Source: Actinomycetota bacterium
GTDB lineage: Bacteria; Actinomycetota; Geothermincolia; Geothermincolales; RBG-13-55-18
Assembly (NCBI GenBank): GCA_030019255.1
Contig: JASEFK010000003.1
Location: forward strand, 207,095-271,094
Length of the DNA stretch: 64,000 nt
Direction: 5' to 3'
The first letter of the stretch is position 1, and the number at the start of each line of letters is the position of its first letter. Of the stretch, positions 53,964 to 63,729 are shown in pieces. A program made the translations under genes and the position numbers. Below the pieces are notes generated by a model, which was not told where the DNA came from, made no database searches, and saw only the letters and a list, made by a program, of their open reading frames with translations.

Positions 53964-56498
53964 ATGATGACCCTGCTGCAAACGAGGGGGGTTCCATCGC
54001 AAAGGGCATTAAAGCTGAAGGAACGGCTGCTTTCCAGCCCTTATGAAATCGACATCGAGCGCGCGCGGTACTACACGAGGGTATGGAAAAGGATGGAGGA
54101 TGCGCCACCCTGCATGCGCGCGGCCTGTGCCCTGCGGGAGACCTTGCAGAACATGAGGATAAGGATAGATGAAGACGAACTGCTCGTGGGGGTGAAAACC
54201 TACAAGCGATTAGCCGGCGTCATACCGGTGGAGCGAGGCGAATTCAACAGCGTACTCGAGATGGAGCTGGATCAACTGCTCTCTAGGGAGAGACGCAGGT
54301 TTCACATAACGGACGAGGAGCGCAGGGAACTGGAGGAAGAAATACTTCCCTATTGGAAAGACAAGACGGCTCGGGCCAAGAAAATAGAGCTCTGGAAAAG
54401 GGAAGGCCTATATGAAACCCCGCTCCTGGGCCCCGTCTCCCTATACCGTATCGTCAGGGCTATGGGTCTCGGAAATGCGGCCAAGATCGCTTCCCTGACG
54501 ATGGGAGGCGGCATTAGGAACCTTCCGAAGGTTCCCCGCAAGCTCAGGGAATTGGCGGGGATCAGGCCCAACCTCGCCCTGACCGTCTTCGACGTGCAGG
54601 GACACCTGGTTCCGGGCCATAAAAGGGTACTGGAGATGGGCTTCGAGGGAATAGCGGACTTGGCAGCCCGGGAGCTGGAAAAACTGCAACCGGGAACCGA
54701 CGACTACGAGCATCGAAGGGATTTCCTGGAAGCAACCCAAGTGGCCGCCCGGGCCGTTTGCGATTATGCCCTTCGCTACGCGGATCTCGCCGAGAGGATG
54801 GCCGCGGCGACAAACGGCAAGCGAGGGGAGGAACTTAGGCAGATCGCTGAGCGATGCAGGCAGGTACCCGCAAAACCTCCCCGGAACTTCATGGAAGCCC
54901 TACAATCCCTTTGGATGACCCAGGTGGTTTTGTGCATCAGCTACGGCATGGCCGAGATACTATCCCCAGGCCGAGTCGATCAATACTTGTACCCGTATTA
55001 CCAGCAGGACCTGGATGCCGGTCGGATAACTCGAGAGAGCGCTCTTGAAGCCATCGAGGAATACTACGTTAAGCTGGGCACCTTTCTCATCATGCTGGTG
55101 GAGATCGGGAAGGATACCGCAAGCGAAATGGGAGTCGGATCCAACACGGTGACCATCGGGGGCTTGGACCGTCAAGGAAACGACGCCACCAACGAGGTTT
55201 CGCACCTCTTCCTGGAAGCCCATGAGAACTTGAGGGCCTTGGCGAACAACCTCTGCATAAGAATATCCTCCAAAACTCCCCGGGAATTCCTGAAGAAAGC
55301 CTGCGAATCCCACCGATATACCTCCGGCCACGCCTTCTTCAACGACGAGGTGATCGTGAAGGAACTCGTGGAGGACGGTTATTCGCTCGAAGACGCCAGG
55401 GATTACTCCATCGTGGGATGCGTGGAACCGACCTCCACCGGGAACAGCTTCGCCTGCACCGCGGGAAACGACATTTCCCTGGCCGGCGTGCTGGAGATGG
55501 CCTTGAACGAGGGTCGCATGCTTTTTTCCGGCCGCCGGGTTGGAGCTAAAACGCCTGATCCACGAAAGTTTACGAGCTTCGAGGACGTGAAAAGAGCGTT
55601 TGCCGAACAGCTGTCCTTTAATGTAAAGAAGCTGGTACGGGCAATTGAATTAAAGGATCAATCCTACGCCGAATCCTTTCCCAGCCCTCTTATCTCCTCA
55701 ACGCTCGAGGGTTGCCTGGAAAGTGGCAAAGACATGACCAGAGGAGGGGCACGTTATAACTACGGATCCATCACCGGCAGGGGCCTGGGTACGGTGGCCA
55801 ACTCCCTTGCTGCCATTCGGTGGGCCGTATTCGAGGAGAAAATTGTAACCATGGAGGAGCTTATCCAGGCACTGCGCAATAACTTCCGGGGAAGGGAAGC
55901 GCTGAGACAGAAGCTGTTGCGCATGGCCCCCAAGTACGGAAACGACGACGACCGAGTCGACGAGCTTGCCGCCTGGGTGTCCCGGTTGTTCTGTGACGAG
56001 GTGAGGAAGAACGCCTGCGGTAGGGGAGGTTTTTACCGTCCCGGTATATTCTCCTATGGAGTCCATGTGGTCGATGGCCTCTTCTTAGGCGCGACTCCCG
56101 ACGGAAGACTTGCGGGAGAACCGGTATCCAACGGAATATCGCCGGCCAACGCCACGGAGTACAACGGTCCCACGGCCGTTCTTCGCTCCGCCGCGCTCTC
56201 GACATGCGCCCCCTTGAGCGACGGAACGGCCCTGAACCTTAGGCTTTCCCCGACTCTTCTGGAATCCGATGAAGGCGTGGAAAAGCTTTCCTTCCTCATC
56301 GACGGGTATTTCGTCCTGGGAGGGAGGCACGTGCAGTTCAACGTGGTGGACACGGCGACCCTGAAGGACGCCCAGGCTCACCCCGAAAAATATCCCGACC
56401 TGGTGGTGAGGGTCTCCGGTTACTGCGCTTACTTCACCGATCTAGGTAAATCCATCCAGGACGAAATAATCGCCAGAACGGAATTCTCGAATCTATAA
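53964..56498 (+). CDS. glycyl radical enzyme (PFL/dehydratase family)
   Basis: An 844-residue glycyl radical enzyme. The thiyl loop reads SIVGCVEPTSTGN (Cys486, Glu488), the GCVEP form found in dehydratases and C-N or C-S lyases rather than the CC of pyruvate formate-lyase. The radical loop near the C-terminus is VRVSGYCAYFTDLG (Gly819), with a Cys where Ser is common. ATG-ATG start behind GGGGG. No radical-SAM activase gene is adjacent; two 4Fe-4S protein genes lie 1.5-2.8 kb away on the other strand. Codon use is clearly less GC-rich than in the first 50 kb, suggesting transfer. Substrate unknown. Confidence 0.9.
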   Translation: MMTLLQTRGVPSQRALKLKERLLSSPYEIDIERARYYTRVWKRMEDAPPCMRAACALRETLQNMRIRIDEDELLVGVKTYKRLAGVIPVERGEFNSVLEMELDQLLSRERRRFHITDEERRELEEEILPYWKDKTARAKKIELWKREGLYETPLLGPVSLYRIVRAMGLGNAAKIASLTMGGGIRNLPKVPRKLRELAGIRPNLALTVFDVQGHLVPGHKRVLEMGFEGIADLAARELEKLQPGTDDYEHRRDFLEATQVAARAVCDYALRYADLAERMAAATNGKRGEELRQIAERCRQVPAKPPRNFMEALQSLWMTQVVLCISYGMAEILSPGRVDQYLYPYYQQDLDAGRITRESALEAIEEYYVKLGTFLIMLVEIGKDTASEMGVGSNTVTIGGLDRQGNDATNEVSHLFLEAHENLRALANNLCIRISSKTPREFLKKACESHRYTSGHAFFNDEVIVKELVEDGYSLEDARDYSIVGCVEPTSTGNSFACTAGNDISLAGVLEMALNEGRMLFSGRRVGAKTPDPRKFTSFEDVKRAFAEQLSFNVKKLVRAIELKDQSYAESFPSPLISSTLEGCLESGKDMTRGGARYNYGSITGRGLGTVANSLAAIRWAVFEEKIVTMEELIQALRNNFRGREALRQKLLRMAPKYGNDDDRVDELAAWVSRLFCDEVRKNACGRGGFYRPGIFSYGVHVVDGLFLGATPDGRLAGEPVSNGISPANATEYNGPTAVLRSAALSTCAPLSDGTALNLRLSPTLLESDEGVEKLSFLIDGYFVLGGRHVQFNVVDTATLKDAQAHPEKYPDLVVRVSGYCAYFTDLGKSIQDEIIARTEFSNL

Positions 56499-57073
56499 CC
56501 GCGAGTCTTCCCCGTCGCCGGATACCGGGAGGGCCGGAATTGCCATACGGGCCGTAGTCGTTAGATATTCCCGCTTCCACCAAGGACTAGAGGGGAGGCC
56601 CATCCGGGGGCAACACGGCGAGGAAAATCGATGCCCGGTCCTTCATCACCCATCGGGTAAAGAAACATCCAACCGCCCACCAAGGCCGGCATTCTCGGCA
56701 AACTCCTCGGTTCACCTACACTCCTGAGCATATCCCCACGAATTACTGTTCCATTCCCGCTTGTCCGATCGTTGGCGTATAAAATTTGAGTTGGTCTCCG
56801 AAAAGGTGGATTATCCTCGTTTTCCCACGAATGCCACTCCGACTTGAGCTAGCGCGGCATTCTTCATATCCTGACACAGCCAGGCACGATTTAGAGCTAC
56901 CTGCCTGAAAACCGCACGAGTACAGGAAAATGGTCCAAGCAATACAAGGATAATCCTCCCCCGGCGCCGAAATATTTGGTAAATATAGCCATTCCAGGTA
57001 CCTACTTTCGTAGGATTCCGACATCGAAGAAGGAAAGGCGACCATCCCCGTTCAGACGCCCCTGGATTAGAGC
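56499..57073. other. intergenic region, no gene seen
   Basis: About 575 lower-GC bases between the glycyl radical enzyme and transposase debris. Frames are short and uncharacteristic. No clear terminator or promoter was recognised. Confidence 0.45.
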
Positions 57074-57700
57074 ATGGTCGCCCTGGCCGAGACGGGACCC
57101 CACCCCGAGATGGTGCCCGATATCTTCCCCTGGGAGGTCTTCGGGGAGCTGGAGGAAAGATACGAGAAGACGAGGAGGAAGTATAAACGCAGAGAGGCGA
57201 GGAAGAAAGGGGGGCTCAGGAGAAAGCGGGGAAGACCGCCGCCCTGCGCAAGAAAATTCCTCGAGGTAGAGGAATACGAGCTCTCCCAGTGCGAGTCGGA
57301 GGAGCCGGGCCCGGGTGGGATGCCCGCGCATCCCTTCCTCTCCCTCCTGCGCTGCTTTCTTCTCTTCTCGCCCTCTTCTACGAGTGCGAGGGAGGCGTGG
57401 AACATATCGCGAGGGAGCTAGAGCGCAATTCCCGCTTCGCGGAAGTATGCGGCTTTACCCGTAGGGAGACTCCCAGCCCCCGCTCCCTTCGCCGCTTTGC
57501 GCGCATCATGTCCACAGAAGGCCTGTGGACCGAGGTCTCGAGACTCGCGGTCGAGCACAACCTGGTGGAGGGGGTCATCCCCCGCAACCTCTCGGTGGCG
57601 GCCATAGACACCACCCACCACGACGCCTCCGCTAAGGTGAGGGGGGGTCGGTCGCGGCCTGGCGGACCTGCCCCCGCCTCTCCTCCTGTCCCGATCCCGT
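57074..57700 (+). mobile_element. truncated, frameshifted DDE-type transposase remnant
   Basis: Two overlapping frames together give an N-terminal transposase: first PDIFPWEVFGELEERYEKTRRKYKRREARKKGG, then after a shift near 57330-57370 LFYECEGGVEHIARELERNSRF, TPSPRSLRRFARIM and VAAIDTTHHDASAKV, in which DTTHHDA probably holds the first catalytic Asp. The homology stops at about 57640-57700, where a second, oppositely oriented transposase fragment begins. No terminal repeats were identified. Confidence 0.6.
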
Positions 57701-57704
57701 CTTC

Positions 57705-57929
57705 ACCCTTGACTGCTTCGTCGTAGACGCATCTGCCATTATTCCTGGTCTGGCGGGAAGCGCAACCGACCGCGCTCAATAGTCCAATGACCTGGTTCCG
57801 GTGGCATCTGTTCAGTGCGATGAACTCGTCCAAGATTCTCGTCCTCTCTTGTTTGGATGCTTTGTTATAGCGTTGCCTGATGGCATCCGTCAGTTCATTC
57901 TGGGACTGCTTGCTGATCTGTTTCCTCAT
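57705..57929 (-). mobile_element. 5' fragment of an integrase-type transposase
   Basis: The first 75 codons read MRKQISKQSQNELTDAIR, YNKASKQERTRILDEFIAL, RCHRNQVIGLL and GRCVYDEAVKG, which is the N-terminal helical region of an IS transposase with an rve-type integrase core. The frame then runs antisense into the other transposase remnant, so the catalytic domain is lost. The ATG has GGGGGGAGCGGC upstream. Confidence 0.65.
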
Positions 57930-58045
57930 GCCGCTCCCCCCAGTTTCTGGTAACAATTCTATGAGGCAACGGCATTATTTCGGCAGCAGAATCAGTGAGG
58001 CAATGCGGCCGGGGCTTTTAATTGTTGCTGATCGCTTGATCGGCA

Positions 58046-58456
58046 TCAAATCAGATTCTGCTTCAACGTCAGGGCGCCGCGGGGGCAAGCTTCCACGCAA
58101 ATACCGCAACCGGTGCATCGTGACTTAAAGGCGGTCAATAGCTCGTACGTCTCGCATATCTCCCCGGGTTTCCTCCCTCGCGGATGAACGAAAAAAACGC
58201 CTTCCGGGCAGAGCTTCATGCACTGAGCGCAGAGAAGCGGGTTCTCCAGGCATTTCTTCCCGTCAAGCTTTACCTGCGCGGTGGTGCCCCTTTCCCTTCC
58301 GCGACGCAGTGTACCGCCGACACGGTCGGCCACGCTCCTCACCTTGAGCATTATCTCTCCGGTAAAAATATCGCTCGTCCTCATGCCCAGAAAATGAAGC
58401 AGCGTGGTCGAAACCTCGAGTATCCTCGACGGTTTCTCCAGGAGATTTTCCCGCAT
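58046..58456 (-). CDS. two-cluster 4Fe-4S ferredoxin-like protein
   Basis: A 136-residue protein. The N-terminal about 60 residues are cluster-free (EVSTTLLHFLGMRTSDIF), followed by a first cysteine group CLENPLLCAQCMKLCPEG and a second, classic 4Fe-4S set CTGCGICVEACPRGAL. Start is MRENLLEKP, behind AGGAAGGGGG; longer frames overlap the preceding gene. It follows the 278-residue iron-sulfur protein by 26 bases in the same operon. Likely an electron carrier. Confidence 0.82.
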   Translation of the reverse strand: MRENLLEKPSRILEVSTTLLHFLGMRTSDIFTGEIMLKVRSVADRVGGTLRRGRERGTTAQVKLDGKKCLENPLLCAQCMKLCPEGVFFVHPRGRKPGEICETYELLTAFKSRCTGCGICVEACPRGALTLKQNLI

Positions 58457-58482
58457 TTCGACCCCCTTCCTAACCATGCACC

Positions 58483-59319
58483 TCAATACATATCCTTGTA
58501 CTTGGGCAAGGTTTCCCTTCCCACGAGGGTTATGGCACCCGTCGAACAAGCTCTTCGGCAAACTCCACAGCCGAAACACTTTTCATAGTCGACCGCCACC
58601 ACATCCGATTCCGGCGCGTAATGAAGGGCGCCGAACTGGCAGCGCTCCAGGCATTTCCCGCATCTGTTGCAGGACGACGTGTCCACGCGGGCCAGGTATT
58701 CTCCTTTCCGGGAGATCCTTTGTATACCCCAATCGCGCCTCGCCCTCATGAAAATGCAGGTGGGATACTCACACGAACATATACCGAGCAAGAACGGGGT
58801 TTTCAGGGTGGCCAAATGGTGCACCAACCCCTGCCTATCCGTCTCGTCGAGAAACTTTTCCGCTTCCTCCAGGGACAGGGGCTCGAACTCCGGCGTAAAA
58901 TCGATAAAATCGCTGAGCGGCCTGGCCCACGGGAAATTGACGCCGTAGAAAAGGCACATGGGCTCGTGGCGTTTCCCTCCCAGCATTCTTCGACAGACAC
59001 AGGAATACCTGGCGATACCGCCGTTTTCATCTGCCAGGCGCAGGGTGGCCTTGGCATCTTCCACGGGAACCACCTGCCCCCCGTGCCAGGTATTCACCCA
59101 ACCGTTGAGAATTCTGCGAAAAAGGCTCCTGAGAACCGGGACATGATTCATCACCCAGTCTACAGTCGGGAGAAGGGCACCGAGTTCCTCTTCCAAATGT
59201 AAAAAGTATTCTTCGCAGAATGCTTGCCTGTCCGGATCCCGTAACATGGTCTCCGAATAATTCTTCGCCTGCAGATACCATTTCTCACCGGCGCCATGGG
59301 CTATGCACCAATCGCACAA
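58483..59319 (-). CDS. 4Fe-4S protein with N-terminal cysteine-rich domain
   Basis: A 278-residue protein from a TTG start behind GAGGAGGG. The N-terminus has CDWCIAHGAGEKWYLQAKNYSE, the middle holds CVCR, MCLFYG and GICSCEYPTC cysteine groups, and the C-terminus has two 4Fe-4S motifs (CNRCGKCLERCQFGAL and CFGCGVCRRACSTGAI). This layout recurs in anaerobes as an electron-transfer or assembly protein. With the small ferredoxin after it, it forms a two-gene operon. No link to the glycyl radical enzyme is shown beyond proximity. Confidence 0.82.
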   Translation of the reverse strand: MCDWCIAHGAGEKWYLQAKNYSETMLRDPDRQAFCEEYFLHLEEELGALLPTVDWVMNHVPVLRSLFRRILNGWVNTWHGGQVVPVEDAKATLRLADENGGIARYSCVCRRMLGGKRHEPMCLFYGVNFPWARPLSDFIDFTPEFEPLSLEEAEKFLDETDRQGLVHHLATLKTPFLLGICSCEYPTCIFMRARRDWGIQRISRKGEYLARVDTSSCNRCGKCLERCQFGALHYAPESDVVAVDYEKCFGCGVCRRACSTGAITLVGRETLPKYKDMY

Positions 59320-59753
59320 TTATCATCCCTCCTCGCAGCCCATATTTTCCTCTTAACCTGCGGTCTCACATAGATCAAGAAAGGTTTTTCGATTTAACAT
59401 TTCAACCGACAGGCGAAAACATTCATGATCACGCGTCTGCTTCGCCACCTCCCCTGCAATTGTCCACCCAAATTCGCATCCTCATCCCCCAACATATTAT
59501 ACGTTTTTCGCCTTCTTACCTTGCATTTGACCTAACCTTAAACCTGACATTGTTATGGAGGCCTCCTATTCCGGGGCATCCCGTGAACCGGGCAGCCGAA
59601 CACCCCGGAACTTCGCCGGGGCATACACACTCTATTTTCGGTAACCGTCCGGGGCATGTTGGATGATTTGAGAACGTAATTATGTCCGGAAGACCCGTGG
59701 TGAATATGCGAGTTTCGGGGAGCACGATCCTTCATTTGGAGGGGAGATAAACG
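59320..59753. other. divergent intergenic region with short repeats
   Basis: No gene seen. CCGGGGCAT occurs three times in one orientation (59571, 59616, 59649). CCCCGG (59603-59608) and CCGGGG (59616-59621) could form a hairpin. AT-rich stretches at 59340-59400 and 59500-59550 may hold promoters for the iron-sulfur operon and the CAP-domain gene. Confidence 0.45.
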
Positions 59754-60496
59754 TTGAGAGCTTCCAAAAGAGCCAAGCTGCCGTTGCCGTTTCCGATCAT
59801 CTTCCTTGGTTTTCTCTTCTTCCTACTTTCCATTTGCCTTCCCGGCGGATGCTTGAAAAACGGAGGTGGCTGCCGGCCCATCCAGGTCGTTCAGCAGGAA
59901 AACAAGCAGCCGGAAGAGATTCAAACGCATGTCAGTCCCTCACGGAATGAGCCGGATAAAAGTCCCCCATCTGCGGTGGTAGCGGAAATGGAAAAGGCGG
60001 AGCGCGTGCGCCTCTTTCAATCTCGTTCCCGCCACCTCAATTTCATGATTTACTACCGGATCAACAAGGTGAGAAAAGCGCATAACCTGGGGGTTCTGGC
60101 CTGGGATTCCGATCTCGAACAAATAGCTTGAGAGCACAGCATGGACATGGCTACGAGAAATTATTTTGACCACGTCAGCCCTGAAGGAAAGGACTTCTCC
60201 AACCGTTATTGCGAATACGGGTACACCAGGTGAACCAGGATAGGCAACAGTGAATACATAGGCGGTGAAAATCTATTCCTCGACAGTGTCATTCGCTCTT
60301 ATACATCCGCCGGCAAGACAATGCGCATTTTAACCTATGACTTTTATAGCCTGGATGAGTTCGCGTCCAAGGTCGTAGATGGGTGGATGAACAGCCTGGG
60401 CACCGGGAAAACATCCTCACTCCCTTCACCCGCGAGGGTATAGGTGTTCACGTAACCGTCAAAGGCAACGTATACATCACCCAAAATTTCTCCTGA
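59754..60496 (+). pseudogene. CAP/SCP-domain secreted lipoprotein gene, broken by two stops and a frameshift
   Basis: Starts at TTG behind GGAGGGGAGATAAACG with a signal peptide and lipobox-like LPGGC. A proline/charged linker leads into a CAP (cysteine-rich secretory/SCP) domain: MIYYRINKVRKAHNLGVLAWDSDLEQIA, then TGA, EHSMDMATRNYFDHVSPEGKDF, TGA, GGENLF, KVVDGWMNS, and after a frame change NILTPFTREGIGVHV and VYITQNFS. All CAP blocks are present in order, so decay is recent. TGA is the normal stop in neighbouring genes, so recoding is unlikely. Confidence 0.75.
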
Positions 60497-60650
60497 AAAA
60501 CAGGCTCAACTTCTTCGCTCAGGTACCCCCACGGTCATTTTACATCTCGACCACTGCGAACATAGAACCCCCCTGAAATCGTCTCCCCTTTCCTCCGGCA
60601 GCGGATGTCCTGCTTTTCCGAGCAATAGTAAACTGCTGCTATTTTTCTTT

Positions 60651-61208
60651 CTAGTTTCCATTTCTCTTTTTCAGGGTTCTCAATAGGACAAGACCGAGCA
60701 AAATGAGGGGGGCGTTTTCCTTCGCCTTTATCCATAATTCCTCGATCCGTCTCTTCTGCTCCTCTCTCCTCGTTTGCAAGGCCTCCACGATTTCCAGGGC
60801 CACTTCCCTGACCTCTTCCACCTTCTCGCCCAACATCCTTCCCCGCGGGTCCCGGGAAAGATAATTTTTGAGATCCTGGGAAGCAATTTCCTTTATTTTC
60901 TTGAGCCTGGAGACCCCGACGGCGGTCGAGACACCTCCCGTGAAGATCATTCCAATCATCACGGCCATGGTGGATAACCACAACCTTTGGAAAAAGAGGT
61001 CGACCAGAAGGATGAGTAGAACTACGAATACGACACCGGCCAAGGAGATCGTCACCAGTCCGAACACGGCCAATCCGAGGGATAAGCTCGACTTGGCCAG
61101 ACTCTCTTTTACTGCCGAGGCAAGGACTTCCTTTTGTTCCTTCGCCTGTTGCAAGAAGTCTGCGACGATCTTCCTGCCCTTTTTCGCCTTTTGAACGATC
61201 TCCTTCAT
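60651..61208 (-). CDS. two-helix membrane protein, holin-X-like
   Basis: A 185-residue protein. A charged N-terminal helix (about 1-45), two adjacent membrane helices (about 50-75 and 78-102), a long charged amphipathic coiled-coil region (about 110-165) and a short C-terminal hydrophobic helix PLILLGLVLLRTL. The pattern resembles small putative actinobacterial holin-X/phage-holin-like membrane proteins, but no phage genes are near. Start is the ATG after GGAAGGTGAAG. Function unknown. Confidence 0.75.
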   Translation of the reverse strand: MKEIVQKAKKGRKIVADFLQQAKEQKEVLASAVKESLAKSSLSLGLAVFGLVTISLAGVVFVVLLILLVDLFFQRLWLSTMAVMIGMIFTGGVSTAVGVSRLKKIKEIASQDLKNYLSRDPRGRMLGEKVEEVREVALEIVEALQTRREEQKRRIEELWIKAKENAPLILLGLVLLRTLKKRNGN

Positions 61209-61293
61209 CTTCACCTTCCTTTCCTTGTCGCTTTGGTTCAAAAATGTAAAGATCGCTTGTTCCCTGAATCGATATCTCGCCGCCGCCTCTTCC

Positions 61294-63237
61294 TCAAGTG
61301 CCGGTTTGCACGTCGAAACGCTCGGCGAGAACTTGTAAGGCCAAGGATCGATCGATTTTCCCGGAGGCGGATCTGGGTACTCCGTCCACGAAGAACACGT
61401 GTCTCGGCCGCTTGTAACCGGCCATCCGCGCTCTGCAGTACTCGATTATTTCCTCCTCGGAAGCGCTCTCGCCTTCCCGCAACTCCACCAGGGCGGTTAC
61501 CGCCTGCCCCCAGCGTGGGTCGGGTACTCCCACGACGGCGACATCGTACACTTTGGGATGGGATTTTATGATCTCCTCCACTTCCTCGGAATAGACCTTT
61601 TCTCCCCCGGTGTTTATTAGATAACTTCCTCCCCTCCCGATGAGATTGAAGCTTCCTTTCTCGTCGACCGTCCCCTCGTCACCGACGAAAAACCATCTTT
61701 CACCGTCAATGACGCGGAAATCGTTCGCCGTTTTGCGGGGACACTTCCAGTACCCGAGGGCCATGTAGCCGCCGTACAGAAATTCCCCTATTTCCCCGGA
61801 ACCCGGCATCACATCCCTGTTCTTCTCCGGGTTGTACACTCGACAGGGAAAGACCTGCCTTCGATACAACCCTTTTCTCGATATGTTCGCTCCCGCGGGC
61901 CTGATTTTCTTATCCACGGAGGAAGTCACCGCTGCGAACGCCCCGCTTGATTCGCTTGTTCCCATGGAGTCCACGAGCAATACGCCGGGTATTCTTTCCA
62001 GCAATTCCTTCTTGATGTGAGGCGACCATCGGACACCGGACGAAACGATGGCCCAGAGGCTGCTCAAGTCATAGCGCCGACCTTCTTTCTCCGCTTTTCG
62101 CAGCTCTTCCACCAGGGGAAGCGCAAAGGCGTCGCCGACGATGACGCAGGTATGGACGCGGTGCCTCTCGATTGTTTCCCAGAACTCCCGTGGCACGAAA
62201 GGATGGGGGGTCGGCAGAAACACGATGGTGGCCGCGATGGAGCCGAGATAGGTGAAGGCCCCCTCGTACCCCGCACCATGGAACAGGGGAGCGGAACAGA
62301 GAAAACGAATGCCCTCCCTCTGCAAAGCTCCGAGTACTTTCAAGGCATAGGGATTACCGGCAGTGAACTTGAAAAAATTGAGAAACGCCGCCTTGCACGC
62401 CTCCGACTTCATGATCCGCCGAAAGGTCCCCGAGGTCAGCACGCGGTCGAGAGCCGCGACAATTCTTTTGTTGGAGGAAAAGAGCACCGATATCCCGTGC
62501 ACGGCATCGTCCGGTAATTCAGCCAGACGGTCGACGATGGGGATGATGTTGTTCACCAGCATCATGTCCAGCCCTCTTACCCTTTGCTCGCCGTCCCATA
62601 CGGTTCCCTTGGGAAAACCAGTCGTTCCTCCCGTATACATCAGGTAGCAAAAATCGTCGTTGAAAACATCGACACGGGGATTACTCTCATCGTCGGAAAG
62701 AAGACCGCCGTAAGAAATGGTGCCCGCCGGTACATCAACAACTTCCCTGCCTACACCGTAGACGATAACCTGTTTCAGCAAGGGAAGATCCTTTCTTACT
62801 TTCAGTGCGACGTCGACGTAGGGTTCCTCCACAAAAGCGACGACGGCGTCGGAGTCCTCGAGTATGTACTTGACTTCCTGCTCCACGAAACGAGGGTTCA
62901 CGTTCACAGGAACCGCCCCGATCTTCGAGGCCGCGAAATATATCTCCATCCATTCAATGGAGTTGAAACCCAGTATGGCGACCCTTTCCCCCTTTTGCAC
63001 CCCTAACCCCCGGAGACCATGCGCCAAGCGGTTGCATCTCCGGTTGAACTCGTTCCAGGTAAGCTTCCTCTCGCCCTGGATGAAGGCGGGTCTCCACCCG
63101 AAAAGCCGTGCGTACGTTTCCACCTTGTATTTCCAGGTGTGGTTTCTTTTTCTCCGGCCCGGATACACCTGGCGATAGTTTTCGAAATCGTCGTGTTCGA
63201 TTTCCCTGACTCCCAGCAACTTCCCTTGAGCCCCCAT
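61294..63237 (-). CDS. AMP-forming acyl-CoA synthetase (long-chain or bile-acid type)
   Basis: A 647-residue ANL-family ligase. P-loop YLMYTGGTTGFPKGTVWDG, then DSMGTSESSGAF, YGGYMALGYWKCP, GERWFFVGDEGTVDEKG, LIGRGGSYLINTGGEKVYSEEVE and the C-terminal lysine in SASGKIDRS. All catalytic motifs are present. It is about 80-100 residues longer than typical, with an insertion around residues 225-310 between the P-loop and LCSAPLFHGAGY. ATG start after AAGGGGGAGGTTGAG. A second acyl-CoA synthetase starts divergently at 63730, suggesting an acyl-activation locus that continues beyond the edge. Confidence 0.9.
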   Translation of the reverse strand: MGAQGKLLGVREIEHDDFENYRQVYPGRRKRNHTWKYKVETYARLFGWRPAFIQGERKLTWNEFNRRCNRLAHGLRGLGVQKGERVAILGFNSIEWMEIYFAASKIGAVPVNVNPRFVEQEVKYILEDSDAVVAFVEEPYVDVALKVRKDLPLLKQVIVYGVGREVVDVPAGTISYGGLLSDDESNPRVDVFNDDFCYLMYTGGTTGFPKGTVWDGEQRVRGLDMMLVNNIIPIVDRLAELPDDAVHGISVLFSSNKRIVAALDRVLTSGTFRRIMKSEACKAAFLNFFKFTAGNPYALKVLGALQREGIRFLCSAPLFHGAGYEGAFTYLGSIAATIVFLPTPHPFVPREFWETIERHRVHTCVIVGDAFALPLVEELRKAEKEGRRYDLSSLWAIVSSGVRWSPHIKKELLERIPGVLLVDSMGTSESSGAFAAVTSSVDKKIRPAGANISRKGLYRRQVFPCRVYNPEKNRDVMPGSGEIGEFLYGGYMALGYWKCPRKTANDFRVIDGERWFFVGDEGTVDEKGSFNLIGRGGSYLINTGGEKVYSEEVEEIIKSHPKVYDVAVVGVPDPRWGQAVTALVELREGESASEEEIIEYCRARMAGYKRPRHVFFVDGVPRSASGKIDRSLALQVLAERFDVQTGT

Positions 63238-63729
63238 CTCAACCTCCCCCTTCGAAATCGTGCAGCGTTCCGGTTGCCAAGGCGGCTTCCTTCTTTCCGG
63301 CGCTCTCCAGGCCCCTGACTCCGCCTCCTGCACTGTATGGCATGATCAAAGACCCGACGAATGAGTTTCTTTTTAAACCGACCGCCGCAAGGAAAAACCC
63401 CCATGCATTTTTTTCTACGGACAGCCTTCAAAATCCCCTCGGCCCCGCCTTATCCCGATAAAACAAACTCTAGTCCCCATCCGCTCCCGTTACCTCCGCC
63501 CATCCATGAAACAAGGATACGAGGGGCGGAAATTCACCCCCATATCCGGGTATCCTCGGCCTACCTTCCACAGGCATGAGGACAAATCACTCTTTGGATC
63601 AAGCATTTCATCCTTGCCGGCCGCCGTGGAAACCTAGGCCGGGAAGACGAAGGGGATGCCGTATCCACGCGCAACTAAACATGTAGATGCAGCTAAGTTG
63701 GTATTGCCATCCTTGAAGGAGGGGAAACG
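63238..63729. other. divergent intergenic region between two acyl-CoA synthetase genes
   Basis: About 490 bases, lower in GC, presumably with promoters for both genes. No operator, RNA or small gene could be supported. A good ribosome binding site (GGAGGGGAAACG) ends it. Confidence 0.5.
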
